A stretch of DNA of 64,000 bases from Chitinophagaceae bacterium BSSC1 (GTDB lineage Bacteria > Bacteroidota > Bacteroidia > Chitinophagales > Chitinophagaceae): NCBI GenBank assembly GCA_002256435.1, contig NKJC01000002.1, forward strand, positions 163,996 through 227,995, written 5' to 3'. Positions 26,245 to 35,217 of the stretch are shown in pieces. A model generated the notes under the pieces. That model was not told where the DNA came from. It worked only from the letters and a program-made list of their open reading frames with translations, and made no database searches. Each line of letters starts with the position of its first letter. Within the stretch, counting starts at the first letter, position 1. Made by a program: the position numbers and the translations under genes.

Positions 26245-27495
26245 TTAATCAAACCTATTGGGGTCAAATGGAGTAATATCCATGCTCAATTTTTGTTCAT
26301 TGATGATTTCATCCACCAATTTCCCGGTTCCTGCCCCCAAACTTAATCCTAGCATGGAATGCCCTGTTGCCATCACTAAATTCTTCCATTGACGGGTTTT
26401 GCCCAAATAAGGCAATCCATCTGCAGAACAAGGGCGATAACCCCACCAGATTTTATCCATACTGGGCATTGCTACATCAAATTCAGGATAAAAGCGTTTT
26501 ACTGCGGCTAATAACCCTTCTACCCTTTCTAATCTGGGTGGGGTTTTGGTACTAGTGATTTCCATAGTTCCTCCAAAACGAATCTTGTTCCCATCCATGG
26601 GAGTAAGTGCTGCCCTTCCTTCTAAAAGAACTGCTGGGTGGTTGATTTTATATGGTGAATCTTCCAGTGTTACAGAATAACCCCTACCTGGCATCAATGG
26701 AATTTTCACTTTCAAAGTTGCGGCTAACTCCCTAGACCAAGAACCTGTTGCCATGACCACTGTATCCGCTTCAAATGCTTTTGCACCAGCCAATACTTTG
26801 GTGATTTTACCAGCAGCATGTTCAAATCCAGTTACTTCTGTTTGTTTCACAATTTGAACACCTACCTGTTGTAAATGGGCCAATAATTGTTGCATTAATT
26901 TATTGGGATAAAGATGCGCATCACATTTAAAATGAATGGCACCTTTGGCTATAATCTTGGTTTGTGGTTCCAGTGCTTGCAATTGGTCAAAATCTAATAA
27001 TTCGGTATCAGACAAACCCAATTCATGTGCTTTTGCTACCGTATGATGTGCGTGTTCTGCACCTTGGTCTGTTTGAAAAATTTCTAATAGTCCTTTCTGT
27101 TCCAAAGCAAAATGAAACTGGGGCAAACTAGACATCTCTTCATACATTTTCTTACTCAAGATGGCCACGTCTCTTAAGGGTACTGCAGCTGTTTCAACAT
27201 GCTGCGCAGTAGCAGAACGCATGAATTTTAATCCCCAATCCATCAGCCCTAAGTCCAATCTAGGTTGAACATAAAAGGGGCTTTTAGAATTCCACATCCA
27301 TTTCAAACCTTGCCAAACAATGCCAGGAGTTGCCAAAGGAATAAAATGACTAGGACAAACATATCCTGCATTACCATAAGAACAGTTATCGCTAATATCC
27401 GTTTTATCTATCACGGTTACTTGATGACCACTTTGTTGTAGATAATAAGCACTACTCAAGCCAATAACACCCCCTCCAATAATAACCACTTTCAT
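26245..27495 (-). CDS. FAD-dependent D-amino acid (D-hydroxyproline) dehydrogenase
   Basis: 416-residue DadA-type flavoprotein with the N-terminal dinucleotide fold VVIIGGGVIGLSSAYYLQQSGHQVTVID and the GSWSRELA and GRGYSVTLED blocks of the DAO family; C-terminal GHSMLGLSLGAGTGKLV closes the FAD site. It oxidises D-amino acids, and next to a 4-hydroxyproline epimerase the likely substrate is cis-4-hydroxy-D-proline, giving 1-pyrroline-4-hydroxy-2-carboxylate. The epimerase gene is 47 bases upstream on the same strand, suggesting one transcript. Some bacteria use an unrelated three-subunit enzyme for this step. Electron acceptor unknown, probably the respiratory chain. Confidence 0.82.
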   Translation of the reverse strand: MKVVIIGGGVIGLSSAYYLQQSGHQVTVIDKTDISDNCSYGNAGYVCPSHFIPLATPGIVWQGLKWMWNSKSPFYVQPRLDLGLMDWGLKFMRSATAQHVETAAVPLRDVAILSKKMYEEMSSLPQFHFALEQKGLLEIFQTDQGAEHAHHTVAKAHELGLSDTELLDFDQLQALEPQTKIIAKGAIHFKCDAHLYPNKLMQQLLAHLQQVGVQIVKQTEVTGFEHAAGKITKVLAGAKAFEADTVVMATGSWSRELAATLKVKIPLMPGRGYSVTLEDSPYKINHPAVLLEGRAALTPMDGNKIRFGGTMEITSTKTPPRLERVEGLLAAVKRFYPEFDVAMPSMDKIWWGYRPCSADGLPYLGKTRQWKNLVMATGHSMLGLSLGAGTGKLVDEIINEQKLSMDITPFDPNRFD

Positions 27496-27542
27496 GTTCT
27501 GTATTTTAAAATGTAAATGTCGTATATCCCGTTTAAAATCTA

Positions 27543-28592
27543 CTAGATAACCTGAAATCCAAATGCATATGGATCATCCTGACTGTCTATATTAATTTGA
27601 TTGTATCCATAGATTCTAGCCCAACCTTCAATGCTGGGGCGCATGGCTGGTTTTCCATCAACGGTTGTCTCTTCTTCAATTCTTCCATTGAACTTGGAAC
27701 CAATTATGCTTTCGTGAACAAACACATCGCCTTTTTTCAGCAAGCCCTTAGTATACCATTGGGCCATTCTGGCCGATGTACCCGTTCCGCAGGGCGATCT
27801 ATCAATAGCTTTATCACCATAAAAAACGGCATTCCTAGCCGTTGAGCTAGGGTCTATAACAGCGCCTGTCCATAAGATATGCGAGCATCCATTAATGGTT
27901 GGATTCTCTGGATGAACAAACTGATAATGTGCATTGATGTTCTTTCTCAAATTGGCTGCCCATCCAATTAATTGTGAAGCCGTATATTGTTCCAAACCTT
28001 TGAAATTTTCTTGAACATCTACAATGGCATAGAAGTTTCCACCATAGGCAACATCTACTGTTAGTTCTCCCAAACCATCACAATGTGCTTTGATTTGACT
28101 AGCAGCTAAATATGCTGGAACATTGGTCAGTTTAACAGACAATACTTTGCCATTACGCTCTTCATAAGAAACTAAGACTAATCCGGCAGGGGTTTCCATA
28201 CGAACAAATCCAGGTTGTTTGGGCTTTACCAAGCCCTCTTCAATAGCTATAGTAATAGTGCCAATAGTACCATGCCCACACATGGGTAAACAACCACTGG
28301 TTTCAATAAATAATACTGCCACATCATTGGCTGGATCATGTGGTGGATATAAAATACTCCCACTCATCATGTCATGACCACGTGGTTCAAACATCAATCC
28401 TTTTCTAATCCAATCAAATTCCCTTAAAAAATGCTGTCTTTTCTCACTCATATTGGCGCCTTCCAGTGCTGGCCCCCCAGCTGCAACTACCCTAACGGGA
28501 TTGCCACAAGTGTGTGCGTCAATACAAAAGAAATTATGACCGGGTTTGGTTTGATAAGGTTGATAAGAAAGGGTAATGGGATTTTGAGCCAT
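27543..28592 (-). CDS. 4-hydroxyproline 2-epimerase (proline racemase family)
   Basis: 349 residues from the ATG at 28592; the 92 extra codons of the longer frame overlap the divergent gene and do not fit the family. Two-base mechanism cysteines are both present: Cys105 in MCGHGTIG and Cys268 in SPCGTGTSA. Converts trans-4-hydroxy-L-proline to cis-4-hydroxy-D-proline. The second cysteine, rather than Thr, rules out the trans-3-hydroxyproline dehydratase type. Neighbours encode the following steps (dehydrogenase downstream; deaminase and semialdehyde dehydrogenase on the other side of the inserted gene). Proline racemase is possible, but context favours the epimerase. Confidence 0.87.
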   Translation of the reverse strand: MAQNPITLSYQPYQTKPGHNFFCIDAHTCGNPVRVVAAGGPALEGANMSEKRQHFLREFDWIRKGLMFEPRGHDMMSGSILYPPHDPANDVAVLFIETSGCLPMCGHGTIGTITIAIEEGLVKPKQPGFVRMETPAGLVLVSYEERNGKVLSVKLTNVPAYLAASQIKAHCDGLGELTVDVAYGGNFYAIVDVQENFKGLEQYTASQLIGWAANLRKNINAHYQFVHPENPTINGCSHILWTGAVIDPSSTARNAVFYGDKAIDRSPCGTGTSARMAQWYTKGLLKKGDVFVHESIIGSKFNGRIEEETTVDGKPAMRPSIEGWARIYGYNQINIDSQDDPYAFGFQVI

Positions 28593-28658
28593 GTTGAATA
28601 TTGTTGATTTTACAATAGAACCTATTACATTTGTTAAGCGCCTAATAACGATTGCTTT

Positions 28659-29927
28659 ATGGAACAATACGGAAAGATATTGCTTATTGCCATGCCTGTT
28701 TTTCTTCTCTTGGTACTTTTTGAAAAATGGTGGGGTTGGAGAAAAGGACAAGATACTGTTAGAAACATGGACATGATTGCTTCTCTTAGTTCTGGGGTCA
28801 CCAATGTAACCAAAGACGTTTTGGGTTTGAGTATTACCATCATCAGTTATGGTTGGATGGTAGATCATCTGGCACTAACACATGTTTCATTAGGGTTCTG
28901 GTCTTATTTTATTGCATTTATGGCACTAGACCTCACAGGTTATTTGGTGCACAGAATTGATCATGAATACAATTTTTTCTGGAATGCGCATATTATACAC
29001 CATAGTAGTGAAGAATACAATTTGGCCTGTGCTCTAAGACAAAGTATTTCCTCATTTTTCAGAGTCTTTACCATTTTCTTAATCCCCGCTGCTTTATTGG
29101 GTGTACCAGCTTCCGTAATTGGGATTGTTGCCCCTTTACATTTATTTGCCCAGTTCTGGTATCATACCCGTCATATAGGTAGAATGGGCATTTTAGAGAA
29201 AATCATTGTAACGCCATCACACCATCGGGTACACCATGCCATTAATCCCGAATACTTAGATAAGAACTATGGTCAAATTTTTATCTTTTGGGATAAATGG
29301 TTTGGTACTTTTCAAGAAGAGCTTCCTCATGTACCTGCCGTATATGGTATAACAAGACCAGCCAATACTTGGAACCCCATCAAAATCAATTTCATGCACA
29401 TGTCACTCTTGATTCAAGACGCATGGAGAGCAAGTGATTGGAAAGATAAATTCCGCATCTGGCTCAAGCCAACAGGTTGGCGTCCCGCCGATGTTGCCGA
29501 AAAATATCCCGTTTTTAAAATTGAAGACCCTTACCATTTTGAAAAATACGATACCAAGAATAGTACTGCATTCAGCGTTTGGATCTGGTTTCAATTAGTG
29601 GTGTTACTTGCGATTGTCTCTTATCTTTTTGGCAATATTGCCCAAATAGGCAGCCCTGGCATCTTTATGTATGGTGCCTTTATTTTTCTCTTTGTCTATA
29701 GTTATACAGAACAAATGGATCAATCAAGCCATGCATGGATTTGGGACTTACTAAAGACAATATTTGGAATTACCATTTTAATACAAACCGGCGATTGGTT
29801 TGGGGCAAAGTCTGTTTTACAACAAGCCCCATGGATTATTGGCGTCTATCTAATTATTTCCAGTTTTGCCTGTTGGTACTTTACAGCAACAGAAGGCAAA
29901 CATCTAGCAAATAAGGTTTCCGTATAG
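28659..29927 (+). CDS. sterol desaturase/fatty acid hydroxylase family membrane protein
   Basis: 422-residue integral membrane di-iron enzyme. The histidine motifs are clear: HRIDHE near residue 98, HIIHHSSEEYN near 110 and SHHRVHHAINPEYLDKNYG near 187. About eight hydrophobic segments, four after the catalytic part, so longer than the 270-residue core. The family includes sterol C5-desaturases, carotenoid hydroxylases and alkylglycerol monooxygenase; the C-terminal extension resembles the latter, but substrate is unknown. It lies on the plus strand between hydroxyproline genes on the minus strand, with its start 66 bases from the epimerase start, so the two share a divergent promoter region. 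Confidence 0.85.
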   Translation: MEQYGKILLIAMPVFLLLVLFEKWWGWRKGQDTVRNMDMIASLSSGVTNVTKDVLGLSITIISYGWMVDHLALTHVSLGFWSYFIAFMALDLTGYLVHRIDHEYNFFWNAHIIHHSSEEYNLACALRQSISSFFRVFTIFLIPAALLGVPASVIGIVAPLHLFAQFWYHTRHIGRMGILEKIIVTPSHHRVHHAINPEYLDKNYGQIFIFWDKWFGTFQEELPHVPAVYGITRPANTWNPIKINFMHMSLLIQDAWRASDWKDKFRIWLKPTGWRPADVAEKYPVFKIEDPYHFEKYDTKNSTAFSVWIWFQLVVLLAIVSYLFGNIAQIGSPGIFMYGAFIFLFVYSYTEQMDQSSHAWIWDLLKTIFGITILIQTGDWFGAKSVLQQAPWIIGVYLIISSFACWYFTATEGKHLANKVSV

Positions 29928-29948
29928 TTTCAAAGAGCTTACTTAAAA

Positions 29949-31430
29949 TTATATCTGATACTTGCCATCTACCATTCGCAGAATGCCCAAAGGATTTTCA
30001 TCCCTTAGAGCTGCTGGCAATAAATAAGCTGGACAGTTTTGAAAACTTACTGGTCTTACCCATCTCTTAACAGCATTAATTCCTACTGCGGTAAATCTAC
30101 CATCAGTGGATGCAGGAAATGGACCTCCATGAACCATACTGGCACTTACATCCACACCCGTTGGCACGCCATTAAAAAGTACCCTTCCAGCTAAAAAGGG
30201 AGCCATGCTAATTAATGCAGGATGGTTAGAAAAGTCTTGATCAGTTCCCATTAAAGTGGTTGTCAATTGACCTGCAATGGCTTGCCAAGCGGTGGTTAAT
30301 TCTTCCAAATTCCTACACTGAACAACCAAGGCATAAGGCCCAAATACTTCTTCGTGCAACAAAGGATCTTGAATAAATGCTTCACCTGAAACAGTTGCTA
30401 AAATGGGTAAAGCTTGATTATTCACTGTTGCATTTGTATTCAAAGTCTTTTGTTCCACACTTTGATGAGACAATGCTTTGATAGCTTTGTTCTCATACGC
30501 CACTAAAATGCCTTTGTGTAACATAGTGGCAGGAGCAATGCCATTCATTTCTACAACAAGTTGCTCTATAAATTCATTCAAACCATCTGATGCAATCCCT
30601 AATAAAATACCTGGATTGGTACAAAATTGACCAACCCCAAGATTTATAGAACCAGCATATTGTTTTGCAATGGATACAGCATTTTTGGATAAGGTATCAG
30701 GTAATAATAATACTGGATTGGTGCTTCCCATTTCAGAAAAAACTGGGATAGGATTTTTCCTTGCTGCAGCATAATCATACAAAGCCCTTCCTCCAGAATA
30801 AGAACCTGTAAAACCTACCGCTGCAGTGTTTGGATCCTGCACCAAGGCTTTGCCAGTTTCAAATGAATCACTAGCCGTATGTTGAAATACATGATCCGGC
30901 ATCTGGCAACTAACTGCTGCTTTTTGAATAGCTCCTGCTATTAGCTGAGATGTTTTTAAATGGGCAGGATGTGCTTTTACCACTACAGGACAACCTGCGG
31001 CCAAAGCACTGGCAGTATCTCCACCTGCTGTTGAATAAGCGTAAGGAAAATTGCTTGCCCCAAAAACCACCACAGGTCCAATTCCCACCAACATTTTTCT
31101 CAGGTCTGGTTTGGGTGGTGTTTTTTCTGCATTGGCGTGATCAATAGACGCTTCTACCCAATGACCATCGCGCAGCATTTGAGCAAACATGCGCAATTGC
31201 ATGGTTGTCCTACCTCTTTCACCGGTTAATCTAGCCAAAGGCAAATTGGTTTCTTGCATGGTTGTATGCAATAACTCTTCTCCAAGCGCTTCTATTTCAA
31301 GTGCAATGCTGTCTAAAAAATCAGCCTTGACAATATCTGATACGGCTTGAAATTTGGGGAAAGCCAGTTTGGCATTGTTCATCAACAATGCCGTTTCTGG
31401 CAAACTAGTTAATTGTATCTCTTGATTCAT
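29949..31430 (-). CDS. alpha-ketoglutarate semialdehyde dehydrogenase (ALDH family)
   Basis: 493 residues, NAD(P)-dependent aldehyde dehydrogenase. Catalytic Cys270 in GVGQFCTNPG, general base Glu233 in FSEMGSTNPV, cofactor-binding GFTGSYSGGRALYDYAA near 206, and FGASNFPYAYSTAGGDTASALAAG in the middle, all typical of the KGSADH group of hydroxyproline, arabinose and glucarate clusters. It would oxidise 2-oxoglutarate semialdehyde from the deaminase step to 2-oxoglutarate. The deaminase gene ends 1 base upstream of its start, so they are translationally close and co-transcribed. Confidence 0.88.
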   Translation of the reverse strand: MNQEIQLTSLPETALLMNNAKLAFPKFQAVSDIVKADFLDSIALEIEALGEELLHTTMQETNLPLARLTGERGRTTMQLRMFAQMLRDGHWVEASIDHANAEKTPPKPDLRKMLVGIGPVVVFGASNFPYAYSTAGGDTASALAAGCPVVVKAHPAHLKTSQLIAGAIQKAAVSCQMPDHVFQHTASDSFETGKALVQDPNTAAVGFTGSYSGGRALYDYAAARKNPIPVFSEMGSTNPVLLLPDTLSKNAVSIAKQYAGSINLGVGQFCTNPGILLGIASDGLNEFIEQLVVEMNGIAPATMLHKGILVAYENKAIKALSHQSVEQKTLNTNATVNNQALPILATVSGEAFIQDPLLHEEVFGPYALVVQCRNLEELTTAWQAIAGQLTTTLMGTDQDFSNHPALISMAPFLAGRVLFNGVPTGVDVSASMVHGGPFPASTDGRFTAVGINAVKRWVRPVSFQNCPAYLLPAALRDENPLGILRMVDGKYQI

Positions 31431-31431
31431 A

Positions 31432-32352
31432 TTAGTTACTTAAATGCAGGTATTCGGGTAATTCAGGTCTAGCGGCAATGCCTTTGTCAATCACAGACAA
31501 GATACGTGCCCTTTCTTCTCCCGCAAGAATTAGTCTTGGTGCACGAACAGCTTCAGATCCAATACCAGCTTGTTTTTCAGCCAATTTAATGTATTGCACC
31601 AATTTAGCATGAATATCCAATTCTAATAAAGGCATAAACCAACGATAGATAGCTTTGGCTTCTTCAATATGACCCGCTTTTACCAAACGATAAATGGCTA
31701 CAGTTTCTCTTGGAAAAGCACAAACCAATCCTGCAACCCAACCATCGCCACCCATTACCAAACATTCCATGGCTAGGGTATCTACACCACCTAGAATTTT
31801 GTAACGGTCTCCAAAGCGATTCTTTAATCTGGTTACATTGGTGATATCTCTGGTAGATTCTTTAATGGCTTGAATATTTTTGGTAGCTTCTAAGTCTTCA
31901 AACATTTCAATGGTCACGTCTACTTTATAATCCACCGGATTATTGTAAATCATGATGGGCAAATCAGTAGAGTCAGCTATGGTTTTAAAATAAGTCACCG
32001 TTTCACGATGGTCAGATTTATAACGCATAGGTGGTAAAATCATCAACCCAGTTGCACCCCAAGCTTTGGCATAAGCAGCTTGTTTCAAAGCTTCTTTGGT
32101 GGACCCCTCTGCAATATTCAATACTACTGGCACTTTACCAGCTACTTTTTCAACAGCAAAACGAATTAAGGTTTCTTTTTCAGCAGTTTCTAACACACTA
32201 GCTTCACCCAAAGTTCCACCTAGGATAATACCGTTGACACCTGCGTCTAATTGAGCTTGTAAATTCAATTCAAACAAAGGAAGATCCAATTGGTCGTCAG
32301 CAGTAAATTTGGTAGTCAATGCGGGAAATACCCCTTTCCAATCAATAGCCAT
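31432..32352 (-). CDS. DapA-superfamily lyase, probable 1-pyrroline-4-hydroxy-2-carboxylate deaminase
   Basis: 306 residues, DHDPS/NAL fold. Schiff-base Lys164 in IQAIKEST, Tyr136 in MIYNNPVDY, and GGTLGEA (residues 45-51) replacing the GTTGE of true DapA, which argues against dihydrodipicolinate synthase. In the context of a 4-hydroxyproline epimerase, a D-amino-acid dehydrogenase and an ALDH, the expected reaction is deamination of 1-pyrroline-4-hydroxy-2-carboxylate to 2-oxoglutarate semialdehyde. First gene of the unit, transcribed away from the AraC regulator. A TAGTTTTG -7 box is at 32381-32388. Confidence 0.82.
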   Translation of the reverse strand: MAIDWKGVFPALTTKFTADDQLDLPLFELNLQAQLDAGVNGIILGGTLGEASVLETAEKETLIRFAVEKVAGKVPVVLNIAEGSTKEALKQAAYAKAWGATGLMILPPMRYKSDHRETVTYFKTIADSTDLPIMIYNNPVDYKVDVTIEMFEDLEATKNIQAIKESTRDITNVTRLKNRFGDRYKILGGVDTLAMECLVMGGDGWVAGLVCAFPRETVAIYRLVKAGHIEEAKAIYRWFMPLLELDIHAKLVQYIKLAEKQAGIGSEAVRAPRLILAGEERARILSVIDKGIAARPELPEYLHLSN

Positions 32353-32453
32353 AATTGTATTTTTTGTTGATTTAATAGGGCAAAACTACTCAAGTTAAAC
32401 ATGGAAGCATAGACCTGAATTAGTCACTATTAATACTATTTTATCCAGTAAAT

Positions 32454-32477
32454 AATCAAATAATTGAATTATTGATT
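32454..32477. promoter_or_regulatory. AT-rich imperfect palindrome before the AraC regulator
   Basis: AATCAAATAATT and AATTATTGATT are inverted copies apart from one extra A, centred 24 bases upstream of the AraC ATG. It lies between two divergently transcribed units, where an autoregulatory or activator site is plausible. AT-rich composition makes a chance palindrome possible. Confidence 0.35.
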
Positions 32478-32489
32478 AATTTAACACCA

Positions 32490-33344
32490 ATGAAAGTCAT
32501 TCCTTTTCAGATTCCCAAAACAGGGAAAGACGCTATAAGAGTGCAAGTGGAGCAGATTAATCACTTGTATAATCACTTACACCAACACCCCGAGATTCAA
32601 TTAACCTTGGTAGTAGCAAGTGAGGGAACCTTGGTTGCCGGTGATTATATTGGTAGGTTTCAAACCGATGATATCTATGTGATTGGTTCAAACCAACCCC
32701 ATGTTTTTAGGAATGACCCCATCTATTTTAAGGGAAGAAAAAAAGCCAGTACCATCACCGTCTTTTTTGATGAAACAACCCTTGGAACTGGTTTTTGGGC
32801 CTCACCAGAATTGGTGAATTTTCTTCCATTTTTTCAAATGAGTCAGGGAGGTTTTCAAGTAACTGGTAACAAAGCAGCAACTATTCGGGAACTATTATTA
32901 GAAATTGCCAATAAAGAGGGTATTGAAAAAATACTAGTCTTTGTGAAACTGTTACAGTCATTAGCGGGTAAGAAAGACTTAAAACCTCTTTCAGCAATCA
33001 CCAGCCAAAGAGCCATCAATGCGGTGGATGGAAGCCGCTTAAATCTTGTCTTGGAATTCAGCTTTAAAGAAAGTCATAGAGCCATTCCTCTAGAAGAAGT
33101 GGCCGCAAAAGCCAATATGACTATGACGGCTTTTTGCAAGTATTTTAAAACCAGAACTGGAAAAACCTATAGTGCTTTTTTAAACGGTATCAGGGTTAAT
33201 AATGCTTGTAAAGCTTTATTGGAATCAGATGAACCCATTGCCAATATTGGGTATCAGACAGGCTTTAACAACCTATCTAATTTCAATAGAATATTCAAGT
33301 CAATTACCGGAACAACACCTAAAGCATATAGGTCAATCAACTAG
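32490..33344 (+). CDS. AraC family transcriptional regulator
   Basis: 284 residues from the ATG at 32490 (the longer frame opens with TTG). N-terminal cupin-like ligand domain (LVVASEGTLVAGDYIGRFQTDDIYVIGSNQPHVF), and C-terminal double helix-turn-helix with IPLEEVAAKANMTMTAFCKYFKTRTGKTYSAFLN and the signature FNNLSNFNRIFKSITGTTPKAYR. Divergent to the deaminase-ALDH unit with 137 bases between, so probably the activator of hydroxyproline use. The stop overlaps that of rimO (CTAG, 33341-33344). Confidence 0.9.
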   Translation: MKVIPFQIPKTGKDAIRVQVEQINHLYNHLHQHPEIQLTLVVASEGTLVAGDYIGRFQTDDIYVIGSNQPHVFRNDPIYFKGRKKASTITVFFDETTLGTGFWASPELVNFLPFFQMSQGGFQVTGNKAATIRELLLEIANKEGIEKILVFVKLLQSLAGKKDLKPLSAITSQRAINAVDGSRLNLVLEFSFKESHRAIPLEEVAAKANMTMTAFCKYFKTRTGKTYSAFLNGIRVNNACKALLESDEPIANIGYQTGFNNLSNFNRIFKSITGTTPKAYRSIN

Positions 33345-34654
33345 GCTTCCACTACTTCTCCTTCCAGATCATAGTCATAAGCCTTGGTAATTTTCACCTG
33401 TACAAATTCACCAATGGTTAATTTTTTGGCTGAATGTACTACCACTTCGTTGTCTACCTCAACAGAATCAAATTCAGTTCTTCCCAAGTATCGCCCTGCT
33501 TCTTTTTTATCAATCAAAACCTTGAACACCTGCCCTATTTTTTCTTGGTTTTTTTCATAAGAAATTTCTTGCTGAACTTCCATGACTTCTTGAGCGCGTA
33601 ATTGCTTGGTCTCATCGGGTACATCATCTACCAAATCATAGGCACTGGTATTCTCCTCGTGACTATAATTAAAGATTCCTACCCTATCAAAACGGTGTTC
33701 CTGTAAAAACTCCTTAAGCTCCTCAATATCTTCCTCTGTTTCACCAGGGAAGCCTGCAATCAACGTTGTTCTCAAACAAATGCCAGGCACTTTTTCACGT
33801 ATGGTGCGAATTAGATCAGTCATCTCCTCCCTAGTAATATTACGCTTCATAGCCTTAAGCATATTATTACTTGCGTGTTGCAAAGGCATGTCTAAATACT
33901 TACAGATATTGTCTCGCTCTGCCATTACATCTAGAATTTCCAATGGAAATTTGCTAGGATATGCATAATGCAAGCGAATCCATTCTAGCCCCTTGATATC
34001 TGCCAAAGCGTGCAATAGTTTGGGCAATTCTCTTTGCTTATAAATATCCAAACCATAATAAGTAAGCTCCTGTGCAATGAGCATGATTTCTTTTACCCCT
34101 TTTTTTACTAGAGATTCAGCTTCTGCTACAAGGTCTTCAATGGTTCTACTCACGTGTTTTCCGCGCATTAACGGAATGGCGCAAAAGGAACAGGTTCTAT
34201 TGCAACCTTCGCTGATTTTCAAATAAGCATAGTGCTTGGGAGTGCTTAACAAACGCTCCCCTAACAATTCTGCCTTATAATCAACGTCAAATTGTTTGAG
34301 CATTAATGGTAATTCAAGGGTGCCAAACCAGGCATCCACTTCTGGCATTTCCGATTCTAAATCTGCGCGATAACGTTCACTCAAACAGCCAGTCACATAA
34401 ACTTTGTCCAGCTTACCCCTTCTTTTCAATTCTAATTGGTCTAAAATAGTATTGACACTTTCTTCCTTGGCTTTGTCAATAAAACCACAGGTATTCACCA
34501 CCACTATATTGTGATCCAATTTTTTGTTCTCGTGTACTACGGAAATATCATTTGCCATGAGTTGGCCGCTCAATACTTCACTATCTACTAAGTTCTTACT
34601 ACAACCTAGGGTAATGATATTTACCTTGTCTTTTTGTAATGTCTTTGATTTCAT
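33341..34654 (-). CDS. rimO: ribosomal protein S12 methylthiotransferase
   Basis: Radical SAM enzyme that adds a methylthio group to the conserved Asp of ribosomal protein S12. 437 residues: UPF0004 domain with cluster cysteines Cys18, Cys56 and Cys90, radical SAM cluster CNRTCSFC at residues 151-158, and a C-terminal TRAM domain (VLIDKKEAGRYLGRTEFDSVEVD). The spacing and LGCSKNLVDSE motif are RimO rather than MiaB. A TAGTTTTG box at 34662-34669 (minus) ends 7 bases before the ATG, implying a very short leader. The GNAT and ypdA genes lie upstream on the same strand. Confidence 0.96.
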   Translation of the reverse strand: MKSKTLQKDKVNIITLGCSKNLVDSEVLSGQLMANDISVVHENKKLDHNIVVVNTCGFIDKAKEESVNTILDQLELKRRGKLDKVYVTGCLSERYRADLESEMPEVDAWFGTLELPLMLKQFDVDYKAELLGERLLSTPKHYAYLKISEGCNRTCSFCAIPLMRGKHVSRTIEDLVAEAESLVKKGVKEIMLIAQELTYYGLDIYKQRELPKLLHALADIKGLEWIRLHYAYPSKFPLEILDVMAERDNICKYLDMPLQHASNNMLKAMKRNITREEMTDLIRTIREKVPGICLRTTLIAGFPGETEEDIEELKEFLQEHRFDRVGIFNYSHEENTSAYDLVDDVPDETKQLRAQEVMEVQQEISYEKNQEKIGQVFKVLIDKKEAGRYLGRTEFDSVEVDNEVVVHSAKKLTIGEFVQVKITKAYDYDLEGEVVEA

Positions 34655-34699
34655 AAAGTGGCAAAACTACGAATAAGCTGCCAAGGCAGATGCAAGACC

Positions 34700-35215
34700 T
34701 CATTTTTGTAAGAAATCCGCTCTATTCATTTTAAATAGGTTCAAGGATTTACCATGGGAATCATAAGTCCCATCTAATTGATAACCATAGTTGTAGAGTA
34801 GTTTTTCTGAAGCTTTATTGTCAGGATCCGTAATGGCAAAAAGGGTTACATGTGTTGTTCTTTCAAAAAATATGGCTGTACCATATTGTACCAATTCTGC
34901 CCCATACCCCTTGCCCCAAGCCTGCGGAATTAATCCATAACCAATATGATAATCGGCTTCGCCGTCTAAATACAATAAGGAAAATGTACCTACAAATTTG
35001 CCCGTTGCTTTTTCAGAAACATGCATTCTACCATAAGGAAACCCTTCTAGATAAAGGTCTAAGTTCTCTAATAAAAAAGCATCACTTTCTTCCCTGGTCT
35101 TTGCAGGACGGATAAATTTTACTACCTGTTCATTGCCATTAAATGCAAAACAGTCATCTCCATCATTTTCTTGGAATTGCCTTACTATTAATCTTTCTGT
35201 CTCAAAGGGCTCCAT
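34700..35215 (-). CDS. GNAT family N-acetyltransferase
   Basis: 171-residue RimJ/RimL-like acetyltransferase: TERLIVRQF opening, acetyl-CoA binding region YGLIPQAWGKGYGAELVQ near residue 95, and the closing DNKASEKLLYNYGYQLDGTYDSHGKSLN. Donor is acetyl-CoA; the acceptor cannot be told from sequence (proteins, amino sugars and small amines are all found in the group). The gene begins 2 bases after the ypdA stop, suggesting translational coupling and a shared transcript, though no functional link to bacillithiol is known. Confidence 0.88.
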   Translation of the reverse strand: MEPFETERLIVRQFQENDGDDCFAFNGNEQVVKFIRPAKTREESDAFLLENLDLYLEGFPYGRMHVSEKATGKFVGTFSLLYLDGEADYHIGYGLIPQAWGKGYGAELVQYGTAIFFERTTHVTLFAITDPDNKASEKLLYNYGYQLDGTYDSHGKSLNLFKMNRADFLQK

Positions 35216-35217
35216 CC

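Noticed and set aside
28593..28868. 92-codon N-terminal extension of the epimerase
   Set aside because: It overlaps the divergent hydroxylase gene and its promoter region, and proline racemase proteins start close to the ATG at 28592.
31432..32352. True dapA (lysine synthesis)
   Set aside because: GGTLGEA replaces the GTTGE motif, and all neighbours belong to hydroxyproline breakdown.
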